From positions 33,710-97,709 of the forward strand of contig JAFQDK010000021.1 of NCBI GenBank assembly GCA_017399305.1: 64,000 bases of DNA, written 5' to 3'. This DNA comes from Clostridia bacterium (GTDB lineage Bacteria > Bacillota > Clostridia > Oscillospirales > CAG-272). Made by a program: the position numbers and the translations under genes. Position 1 is the first letter of the stretch, and each line of letters starts with the position of its first letter. The notes beneath the pieces are model-generated. The model was not told the DNA's origin, did no database searches, and saw nothing but the letters and a program-made list of their open reading frames with translations. Positions 59,171-64,000 of this stretch are shown here, one piece after another.

Positions 59171-59557
59171 ATGAAAGAGAAATTTGTTAAAAACGGCATT
59201 GAGTATGTAAGACAAGGAGATTACTACATACCAAATCTAACCGTACCCGATGAAGCTACATATAATATCGGCAAGTACGGAAACCTACGCAAAAGATTTT
59301 TGAAAGAACATCACAGGGCATTATATACCGTAATGTTTATGAATGGCTCATTATTCAAGCACCTTGCGGAGATAGACGAAGCCTGTCATAACTACTTAAA
59401 AGATGTGATACCAAAAATGGCAGAGCAAGAAGGTGTTACAGAACAGTTAAAAGCAACAGACCAAATGGCTTGGGTACAGAAAATGAACTCAATTAAGCAC
59501 AGAGCCGAAGAATTTATATTCTCGGAATATGTGTATGCGGTGGAGGGTGCAGAATGA
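59171..59557 (+). CDS. tnpV: Transposon-encoded protein TnpV
   Basis: A 128-residue protein of the TnpV family found in Tn4451-like elements. It carries the typical YGNLRKRFLKEHHRALYTVM, and the SLFKHLAEIDE stretch. Its function is unknown; it is a marker of clostridial mobilizable elements. The frame opens at 59153, but GGAGG at 59155-59159 is itself the ribosome site, so the ATG at 59171 is chosen. Its stop overlaps the DUF6809 gene (ATGA), so the two are coupled. Confidence 0.92.
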   Translation: MKEKFVKNGIEYVRQGDYYIPNLTVPDEATYNIGKYGNLRKRFLKEHHRALYTVMFMNGSLFKHLAEIDEACHNYLKDVIPKMAEQEGVTEQLKATDQMAWVQKMNSIKHRAEEFIFSEYVYAVEGAE

Positions 59558-59859
59558 ATTTTATTGAAGAATTATATTATGGGAATATAAATCCCAATGA
59601 AAAACGCTATAAAAAAGCGACACCATACGACAAGGCATTAAGCACATTTACCGCTAACGAGGACAAGCTGAAAGAAGCACTATCCGGCGAACAGTTGAAA
59701 TTATTTAATGAGCTTGTAAATGCAAGTGATGAAATAAGTGCTACAAGCGGAGTTGAAAATTTCAAAATCGGTTTTAGACTTGGTGTTAAGATGATGTGCG
59801 ACAGTTTGTTATTTGAGGAAAATAAAGTATTCAAAGATGTTTTGAAAGAGAGGTTTTGA
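59554..59859 (+). CDS. DUF6809 family protein
   Basis: A 101-residue soluble protein resembling DUF6809, common in clostridial mobile elements: NFIEELYYGNINPNE at the start and VENFKIGFRLGVKMM near the end. The function is unknown. The ATG overlaps the tnpV stop by 4 bases. It is followed 3 bases later by a secreted protein gene, so all three share a message. Confidence 0.82.
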   Translation: MNFIEELYYGNINPNEKRYKKATPYDKALSTFTANEDKLKEALSGEQLKLFNELVNASDEISATSGVENFKIGFRLGVKMMCDSLLFEENKVFKDVLKERF

Positions 59860-59862
59860 CGA

Positions 59863-60426
59863 ATGAAAAAGTTATCAATAATTTTAATAACAATATCAAT
59901 ATTGGCAAGTGCAGTTACAGTAAATGCTGCTCCCGTTCCGAGAGAATCAGCACCCTGTAATGCAACAGAACACAAAATCATAGTTGCAGAAAGTTTTATC
60001 AGCGGAATTTTGGACGAGGTTAAAAATGGTATGGGATATGCCGATGCAAGAGCTAAATCAAACCGCATATTCTTCAATGCTTGGCTTAACGGACAGACAA
60101 GCGGTTACAGCTACGGAGAACTTACGGCTATTGCAAATAACGCAATATTCCAATACAGAGATATGTATTTAAGACCTAATTTCTACATAGAAAACGAAGA
60201 AAAGGTCAGAGCCATAATTGCAGATGTTATTACACAGTATGCAAACGGCGAGATTGACTATACCAAAGCGGAATTTAATGCAAGAGTAAAAATTTATCAA
60301 TCTGTCAATCCTGCATTTAACCCCGATGAAGAATTTGCAAAAGACACTTGCTACCGTGATATTCCATCAGTTGACAATAGCTTATTTACCATAGCAAGAA
60401 AACTGATTTTAGAAGCTAAAAAGTAA
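59863..60426 (+). CDS. Secreted protein of unknown function in the mobile element
   Basis: A 187-residue protein with a clear signal peptide (MKKLSIILITISILASAVTV, cleavage near VNA-AP). The mature part is helical, with two cysteines (SAPCNATE and KDTCYRD) that might form a disulfide. I do not recognise the family. It follows the DUF6809 gene by 3 bases, with GAGAGG before the ATG. A cargo or surface role is possible; nothing in the sequence says which. A strong terminator follows. Confidence 0.78.
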   Translation: MKKLSIILITISILASAVTVNAAPVPRESAPCNATEHKIIVAESFISGILDEVKNGMGYADARAKSNRIFFNAWLNGQTSGYSYGELTAIANNAIFQYRDMYLRPNFYIENEEKVRAIIADVITQYANGEIDYTKAEFNARVKIYQSVNPAFNPDEEFAKDTCYRDIPSVDNSLFTIARKLILEAKK

Positions 60427-60457
60427 ATCATATCTTATCCTATCCAAAATAATCTAA

Positions 60458-60500
60458 CAGTAAAAGGTGTAGCCGTCAAAGCTACACCTTTTACTGTTTT
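60458..60500. terminator. Long bidirectional terminator
   Basis: CAGTAAAAGGTGTAGC pairs without mismatch with GCTACACCTTTTACTG around a 7-base loop, then TTTT. It lies between the tnpV operon and the convergent RHH gene, overlapping the RHH stop. Confidence 0.88.
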
Positions 60501-60694
60501 CGGGTTGGTTTAACATTTACATCGGGATTTATATTTCCCTCAATTACTCCGTTTGCTTCTTCAAATGCCTTGATGTTTTCTCTGATTAAAACGAGAACAT
60601 GACTGTTTACACTCCGCCCCTCATAATCAGCAACATAGGCGATTTTGTCAAGCATTTCTTGCTCTATTCTTATTGATACACTCTTGATAGCCAT
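60491..60694 (-). CDS. Ribbon-helix-helix DNA-binding protein
   Basis: A 67-residue protein with an Arc/MetJ/CopG-type start (KSVSIRIEQEMLDKIAYVADYEGRS... as beta strand, helix, NSHV turn, helix). It should bind DNA as a dimer. TGGAG 7 bases before the ATG sets the start. It is divergent from the SLOG gene, with palindromes between them, so it probably represses its own gene and perhaps SLOG. RHH genes beside an unrelated gene can be antitoxins, but the SLOG gene is transcribed the other way, so this is not a classic toxin-antitoxin pair. Confidence 0.85.
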   Translation of the reverse strand: MAIKSVSIRIEQEMLDKIAYVADYEGRSVNSHVLVLIRENIKAFEEANGVIEGNINPDVNVKPTRKQ

Positions 60695-60705
60695 AAAATC
60701 ACTCC

Positions 60706-60781
60706 AAAATAAATATATTATGTATTTATTTTATCGGAATTATGTGTTATAATGTTATAAATAGATATATAGTATATCTAT
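60706..60781. promoter_or_regulatory. Two palindromes between the RHH and SLOG genes
   Basis: AAAATAAATA-N7-TATTTATTTT (60706-60732) overlaps the RHH ribosome site region. ATAGATATA-TAG-TATATCTAT (60761-60781) follows an extended -10 element TGTTATAAT (TATAAT at 60748-60753) for the SLOG gene. They are likely operators for the RHH protein, by position. Confidence 0.55.
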
Positions 60782-60801
60782 AATATTTTGGTGGTGATTG
60801 T

Positions 60802-61317
60802 GTGGAAAATAATAAAATGTGTACTTGCTGCTTCTTCGGGCATAGAAAAATCAACGAAACGCCTGAACTGACGGAAAGGTTGACAAAAGCGATAGAGAAT
60901 TTGATTTTAGCAAAAGATGTTAATACTTTTCTTTTTGGTAGTAAAAGTGAATTTGACAGGCTATGCCATAAAGTCGTTACAACCTTAAAAGAAAAGCATC
61001 CTCATATAAAAAGGATTTATGTTCGTGCAGCTTACGCTGACATAGATGATAGCTATACAAAATATTTGTTAGAGAGCTACGAAGAAACCTATTATCCCGA
61101 AAAAATGAGAGGTGCCGGAAAAGCATCTTATGTGGAGCGTAACCAAGAAATGATAAATCAATCGAATTTCTGCATAATTTACTATGACAAAAATTATCTT
61201 CCGCCGAGAAGAAAAAACAGCAGACGGGATTTAACAGACTATCAACCTAAAAGCGGTTCAAAGGTAGCCTATGATTATGCCGTGAAGAAAGGCAATGAAA
61301 TTATCAATGTAATGTGA
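60802..61317 (+). CDS. SLOG family (DUF1273/YpsA-like) protein
   Basis: A 171-residue protein with a Rossmann-like SLOG domain: CTCCFFGHRKINETPELTER at the start, FLFGSKSEFDRLCHKVV, and NFCIIYYDKNYLPP. SLOG domains bind nucleotides or their derivatives, and members occur in conflict and mobile systems. It starts with GTG at 60802, preceded by GGTGGTGAT, a ribosome site that also precedes the GTG of the sigma-like gene in this element. An internal ATG is five codons later. A GC-rich hairpin without U-run follows. The ligand is unknown. Confidence 0.85.
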   Translation: MENNKMCTCCFFGHRKINETPELTERLTKAIENLILAKDVNTFLFGSKSEFDRLCHKVVTTLKEKHPHIKRIYVRAAYADIDDSYTKYLLESYEETYYPEKMRGAGKASYVERNQEMINQSNFCIIYYDKNYLPPRRKNSRRDLTDYQPKSGSKVAYDYAVKKGNEIINVM

Positions 61318-61321
61318 AAAA

Positions 61322-61352
61322 CCCCTTGCAGACTTTTATGATCTGCAAGGGG
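61322..61352 (+). other. GC-rich hairpin after the SLOG gene
   Basis: CCCCTTGCAGA, 9-base loop, TCTGCAAGGGG; a perfect 11-bp stem but no U-run follows, so it may slow or process transcription more than terminate it. Confidence 0.65.
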
Positions 61353-61408
61353 CATTATAGCATTATAGACAAATTTATTTGTATCTGATGCAAATGTTGG
61401 AAAATATC

Positions 61409-61437
61409 TTGAAAATTATCGAATTATAGTGTATAAT
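61409..61437 (+). promoter_or_regulatory. Promoter of the free-standing RNA unit
   Basis: TTGAAA (61409-61414), 17 bases, consensus TATAAT (61432-61437). No gene other than the 41-codon ORF lies downstream on this strand before the terminator. Confidence 0.78.
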
Positions 61438-61443
61438 ATACCT

Positions 61444-61727
61444 TGTCGGAGTAATCCGATAAGGCAAGATTTCTTAACGGTGTTATTCACCGGCGGTTAT
61501 GCCCACCTTTACATATACAGGCAGTAATGCTGAGTCTATGAAAGGAGGGATGCTTATGAAAAGTAAGCATATTGCTAATGGTAAAGAAGTTGCTATTTGC
61601 GATTTTAGAGGTTATCATACTTCTGATAATCTTCTCCATAAAAGCAGAATGACCGCCCTCGCCAAAGTTCGGTCATTCTAATATGATTTCGTTCTAAGGC
61701 ATAACCGTTTGAGGTCTTGCCTTTTTT
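61444..61727 (+). ncRNA. Candidate structured RNA closed by long-range helices
   Basis: The expected transcript of about 285 bases can fold into a closed form. AAGGCAAGA (61461-61469) pairs with TCTTGCCTT (61715-61723), and CGGTTATGCC (61494-61503) pairs with GGCATAACCG (61698-61707). Between the two left arms is a hairpin CGGTG-TTATT-CACCG (61478-61492). A 5' hairpin (TCGGA-GTAA-TCCGA, with a longer wobble extension at 61441-61464) competes for the AAGG of the outer helix. Inside the loop are ATGCTTA-N7-TAAGCAT around the ORF start and AGAATGACCG ... CGGTCATTCT (61646-61679). The U-run 61722-61727 ends the transcript at the closing helix. I do not recognise a known RNA class. Confidence 0.55.
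61556..61681 (+). CDS. 41-codon ORF inside the structured RNA
   Basis: AAAGGAGG at 61541-61548 precedes an ATG at 61556 by 7 bases, an excellent ribosome site. The product is a 41-residue basic peptide starting MKSKHIANGKEVAICDFRGY and ending in ALAKVRSF, with one cysteine and no membrane segment or signal. A second ATG (61550) is too close to the ribosome site. The start codon lies at the loop edge of a 7-bp hairpin, and the last codons form one arm of the hairpin at 61646-61679, so translation and folding must interfere. It could be a regulatory leader-type peptide or the product of the unit. Confidence 0.5.
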   Translation: MKSKHIANGKEVAICDFRGYHTSDNLLHKSRMTALAKVRSF

Positions 61728-61829
61728 CTATAATCATTATACACCTAATAGGTGCGTTTGTCAACAGAAATAGCGAAAGTTTTACGATTTGCACAAAACT
61801 ATGAGATTTTCAATAGCTTTGTGCTTTTT

Positions 61830-62729
61830 TTATTTCTGTTCCTCTTTCGACCTGCTCTTATACACATTATATTGATTTTTGCACTTTGAACTGCAAAACA
61901 GAGCATTGGGACGAGTTGGGATAAATGCCTTTGTACAATGCTTACACAGACGGATGGGTGTTTTATCATCTGTCATTGACAAGCTCAATAACATTTGTGC
62001 TGCTATTGCAAGTGAGCCGAAATTCCATACAAGAGTTGGTTTGTCGAGCAGCTTTATGTGATATGTGGGGGAATTGGTGCTAAATACTGTCATCATTTGC
62101 TGATACAGTTCCTTGTCCTTATCTTCAAAGCTATTTTCATAATATAAAGATGCAGTTGTAAATAATAATGCCCAATCGAGAAATTGAGTTTTAACCCACT
62201 CATAGGATTCTGCATAGTTTCGCTGAAAGCTCATATTTACCGCCGTTTCTCTGTCGGTAAAGGTCATAGCAAGTGCCATCATAGTATTATCGCCGGAAAT
62301 CTCCCATTTCATAGCAAGACCGTCTTTTTCGACTTGTGGCATTTCAAAAGGATAAAAATATGATATATATTCTATCGTATCCATTGTTTCAGCTTTAATA
62401 TATCTGTTCTTAATAAAATGTACTATCTCATAATCCATAAATGACGGAGTGGTTGTAATTGTAGTCATAAGACCGAGCAGACCATAACGGGAAACAAATC
62501 CCATTATGGCTTCTTTCTGCTCGGCTTCTTTTTCTTTATCCCTATTCATACAGAGAAGTCCGATATTTAATGCTTCTACCACAATATCCTCTTTATGTTT
62601 TAGAATATTGTATATATCGGGCATAGCATCATCTGTCGGCTTAATGTATAAAATCCCGTCTTTTTCTTTTAATTCGTATTCGCTGTATCTAACCCAATTA
62701 GATTTTGCGTGTTCAAAAATATCTTTCAT
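61830..62729 (-). CDS. Mobile-element protein with C-terminal zinc ribbon
   Basis: A 299-residue cytoplasmic protein. Most of it is of unknown fold, largely helical. The last 50 residues hold a four-cysteine motif, LCKHCTKAFIPTRPNALFC then SSKCKNQYNVYKSRSK, of a type seen in CGNR-like zinc ribbons, and the end is basic, suggesting nucleic acid binding. GAGGT before the ATG sets the start. It is transcribed leftwards toward the structured RNA. Its job is unknown; the domain resembles those in clostridial element-borne proteins. Confidence 0.75.
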   Translation of the reverse strand: MKDIFEHAKSNWVRYSEYELKEKDGILYIKPTDDAMPDIYNILKHKEDIVVEALNIGLLCMNRDKEKEAEQKEAIMGFVSRYGLLGLMTTITTTPSFMDYEIVHFIKNRYIKAETMDTIEYISYFYPFEMPQVEKDGLAMKWEISGDNTMMALAMTFTDRETAVNMSFQRNYAESYEWVKTQFLDWALLFTTASLYYENSFEDKDKELYQQMMTVFSTNSPTYHIKLLDKPTLVWNFGSLAIAAQMLLSLSMTDDKTPIRLCKHCTKAFIPTRPNALFCSSKCKNQYNVYKSRSKEEQK

Positions 62730-62779
62730 ATAGTTTACCTCAACATTCTATATATAATTACCTCTATTAGCTTTTATCT

Positions 62780-62819
62780 AAAAATGAGCATACCAAATAG
62801 ACATCTATTTTTCGCTCAT
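62780..62819 (-). terminator. Intrinsic terminator of the sigma-like gene
   Basis: On the minus strand ATGAGC, an inner hairpin AAATAGA-TG-TCTATTT, GCTCAT and a U-run, directly between the two leftward genes. Confidence 0.7.
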
Positions 62820-62855
62820 ATTATTCTCAAAATCATTTTTAGTCTTTTTTCAAAA

Positions 62856-63557
62856 TTATTCATTCTTTTTATAGTTTTCGACAAATTTCTTTTCGGCAAG
62901 TGTCATATCGTGCTTCTTGCCTTGTTCTGATGTAAGGAACTCATACATTTTTTTGCGTATGTTCTTCAGGAATGTTTCTCTGTTGTATCGTACTGCTCTG
63001 TCGCTCTTACCGAGTATTTTTTCTACTTCTTTTGTGCTGTAACCTTTTACTGCTAACAAATATAAGATTTCTTTATGCTCGTCTTTTAATCCTTTTAATA
63101 TTTTACTCAAATATTCTTCCGTTACAAGCTCGTGTATCTCATAGGGATTGTCAAAGATAACATCTATGAAATCTCCCTTGCGTATCTGCTTTGCGTTATA
63201 GGTATTAAGATTTTTCGGGAACACAGTTCCCCAAGAGGCTTCGCACCATTCAAGAGGAAAATCCTCATCATTACGGCATATCTCCCAATATCGTTCTTTT
63301 CGTTCTCTGTTTTCGTCAAGGCTGTCCCACCGTTTTATAATCGCTTTGAAATCTTCGGGAGTTTTTGCAGCTTGTTCAAGTCTTTCTAAAGCTGCTGCTT
63401 TAATATCCCGTTGCAGTTGTTTCTTCTTCGGTGTTACAACCTCTGATACAATATCGGCTTTAATATTCGGCGGAGCGTTGGCATCTTCACGGGCGAGTGC
63501 TTCCTGCATCAGTTCAGCTTCCTGCTGTTCTGTCATGTCATAGTCAAATTCATTATA
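62856..63557 (-). CDS. Sigma-70 region 4-like protein in the mobile element
   Basis: A 233-residue protein. The C-terminal third holds a sigma region 4-like helix-turn-helix: EHKEILYLLAVKGYSTKEVE then ILGKSDRAVRYNRETFLKNI. The N-terminal part is charged, and there is no clear region 2, so it may be an anti-sigma-like or sigma-related regulator rather than a full sigma factor. The frame is open to a TTG at 63602, but GGTGGTGAT seven bases before the GTG at 63557 indicates that start. A consensus promoter and a leader with a possible 14-codon peptide lie upstream. Its targets are probably in the element. Confidence 0.78.
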   Translation of the reverse strand, partial: YNEFDYDMTEQQEAELMQEALAREDANAPPNIKADIVSEVVTPKKKQLQRDIKAAALERLEQAAKTPEDFKAIIKRWDSLDENRERKERYWEICRNDEDFPLEWCEASWGTVFPKNLNTYNAKQIRKGDFIDVIFDNPYEIHELVTEEYLSKILKGLKDEHKEILYLLAVKGYSTKEVEKILGKSDRAVRYNRETFLKNIRKKMYEFLTSEQGKKHDMTLAEKKFVENYKKNE

Positions 63558-63591
63558 CACCGTAGTATCACCACCTGTCTGTATTGAATTT

Positions 63592-63636
63592 TCAAGGTGC
63601 AAAATAAATTTTCAAAAACCCTTCCGATTTTATCAC
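63592..63636 (-). CDS. Possible 14-codon leader peptide of the sigma-like gene
   Basis: On the minus strand AGGAG, 7 bases, then GTG opens a 14-residue frame, MIKSEGFLKIYFAP, ending at 63592, 35 bases before the GTG of the sigma-like gene. It lies in a leader of about 130 bases. It may be a control peptide or chance; its size and ribosome site fit translational attenuation. Confidence 0.35.
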   Translation of the reverse strand: MIKSEGFLKIYFAP

Positions 63637-63695
63637 GATTTTTCTCCTACTAATGAGGGGTGTAATCTGCAATAAAATAAAAGGATTACAAAAAC

Positions 63696-63724
63696 ATTAT
63701 ACACAAACCCCTTAAATCTGTCAA
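63696..63724 (-). promoter_or_regulatory. Consensus promoter of the sigma-like gene
   Basis: Minus strand TTGACA (63719-63724), 17 bases, TATAAT (63696-63701), perfect SigA consensus. TGTAATC and GATTACA (63661-63667, 63684-63690) form an inverted repeat just downstream of the start point. Confidence 0.85.
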
Positions 63725-63745
63725 TAGTTTAGGAGGAAATAATTT

Positions 63746-63928
63746 ATGAGTAATACAATTTTAACAAAAAGGATAGGAACTACTACCTACAAAGTAAATG
63801 TGCATTTTAACCAAAATGCAACGGAAACAATGGAAGAAAAATTTATGAGGGTAATTTCTAATTACCCATTGGCAAACGGCGAAAAGTGTGGTATAATAGA
63901 TGTATCGCAAATGAGCCGTTCAGCCTGA
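63746..63928 (+). CDS. tnpW: Transposon-encoded protein TnpW
   Basis: A 60-residue protein of the TnpW family of Tn4451-like elements: RIGTTTYKVNVHFNQNATET is typical. The function is not known. AGGAGG at 63732-63737 sets the start. The recombinase gene begins 14 bases after its stop, the usual order next to a large serine recombinase. Confidence 0.9.
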   Translation: MSNTILTKRIGTTTYKVNVHFNQNATETMEEKFMRVISNYPLANGEKCGIIDVSQMSRSA

Positions 63929-63942
63929 AAGGAGTTTTTTTA

Positions 63943-64000
63943 ATGAAAGTCAGGCAGACGGAAGAAAACAAAATAACAGCTTTATACGAGAGATTGTCAA
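63943..64000 (+). CDS. Large serine recombinase (TnpX-like), N-terminal start only
   Basis: The first 19 codons are in the window. KITALYERLS matches the beta-strand that opens the resolvase domain and carries the catalytic serine in related large recombinases (Y-x-R-x-S). AAAGGAG is 8 bases before the ATG. It would catalyse excision and integration of the element. The rest is beyond the window. Confidence 0.82.
   Translation, partial: MKVRQTEENKITALYERLS

Larger units (their letters stand above)
59005..64000. mobile_element. Tn4451-like mobile element, left part (open at the window end)
   Basis: The set tnpV (59171), tnpW (63746) and a large serine recombinase beginning at 63943 is the signature of Tn4451-type mobilizable or related integrative elements of Clostridia. 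The recombinase should excise and insert the element. The left end lies somewhere between 59004 and tnpV; terminal repeats and the insertion dinucleotide could not be identified. The cargo includes DUF6809, a secreted unknown, an RHH protein, a SLOG protein, a free RNA unit, a zinc-ribbon protein and a sigma-like factor. No antibiotic resistance gene is seen in the visible part. Confidence 0.8.

Noticed and set aside
60491-61317. Toxin-antitoxin pair (RHH plus SLOG)
   Set aside because: The genes are divergent and not an operon, and the SLOG protein lacks toxin motifs.
61499-61555. N-terminal extension of the 41-codon ORF
   Set aside because: The extension has no ribosome site, and its segment forms helix and ribosome-site elements of the RNA.

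Overview
The window looks like a chromosome segment of an anaerobic, carbohydrate-degrading member of the Clostridia (Bacillota), most likely an uncultured gut or rumen lineage. The evidence is consistent: oxygen-sensitive class III ribonucleotide reductase, a flavin reductase-rubredoxin fusion, dockerin-like modules, many secreted proteins with copper-amine-oxidase-N type domains, strong AGGAGG ribosome binding sites, SigA-type promoters with 17-bp spacers, and a Tn4451-type mobile element. No rRNA, tRNA or CRISPR array was recognised.

Regions 1-16.4 kb are mostly housekeeping. Two nucleoside/sugar ABC permease genes (the first cut by the window edge) precede glutamate dehydrogenase. A class III ribonucleotide reductase locus follows (activase nrdG, nrdD with a fused glutaredoxin-like tail, trxB) with two NrdR-like boxes. 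Then come a DMT transporter and a long leftward operon starting at coaE: coaE, a transglycosylase, an M18 aminopeptidase, prfA, sua5, a conserved unknown protein, a ParC/GyrA-like subunit and an SDR. Regions 16.5-32 kb hold two giant paralogous secreted SGNH esterases with dockerin-like ends, a small Cys-rich protein, an 8-oxoguanine glycosylase, a glycolipid glycosyltransferase, an ABC exporter with its DUF1854 partner and a GH43 enzyme, a membrane protein with nine 37-residue repeats, a flavoprotein-rubredoxin and a TRIC-like channel.

Region 32.3-39.7 kb is a cell-surface island. Four secreted proteins carry copper-amine-oxidase-N domains, two of them with a papain/NlpC-like head and six His/Cys repeats, next to a polysaccharide deacetylase lipoprotein. 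A small XRE repressor is divergently transcribed across three similar palindromes that overlap two face-to-face promoters. Region 39.7-43.8 kb carries an aldose epimerase, a ROK sugar kinase and a NifS-NifU pair. After a 704-bp gap with inverted repeats, 44.4-59.0 kb is a glycan import and processing cluster: a 1002-residue binding protein with sugar-binding-like modules, two permease pairs without an ATPase, an NHL/TPR/Yip1 membrane protein, a DUF5696 protein and a dockerin-bearing GH172 enzyme.

From about 59.0 kb to the window end lies the left part of a mobile element: tnpV, a DUF6809 gene, a secreted unknown, a ribbon-helix-helix protein divergent from a SLOG protein, a sigma-like factor, tnpW and the first codons of a large serine recombinase. 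Inside it, 61.41-61.73 kb is a free-standing transcription unit: a strong promoter, a roughly 285-nt RNA closed by two long-range helices and ending in a U-run, with a 41-codon ORF inside. This is the best candidate for something undescribed in the window.
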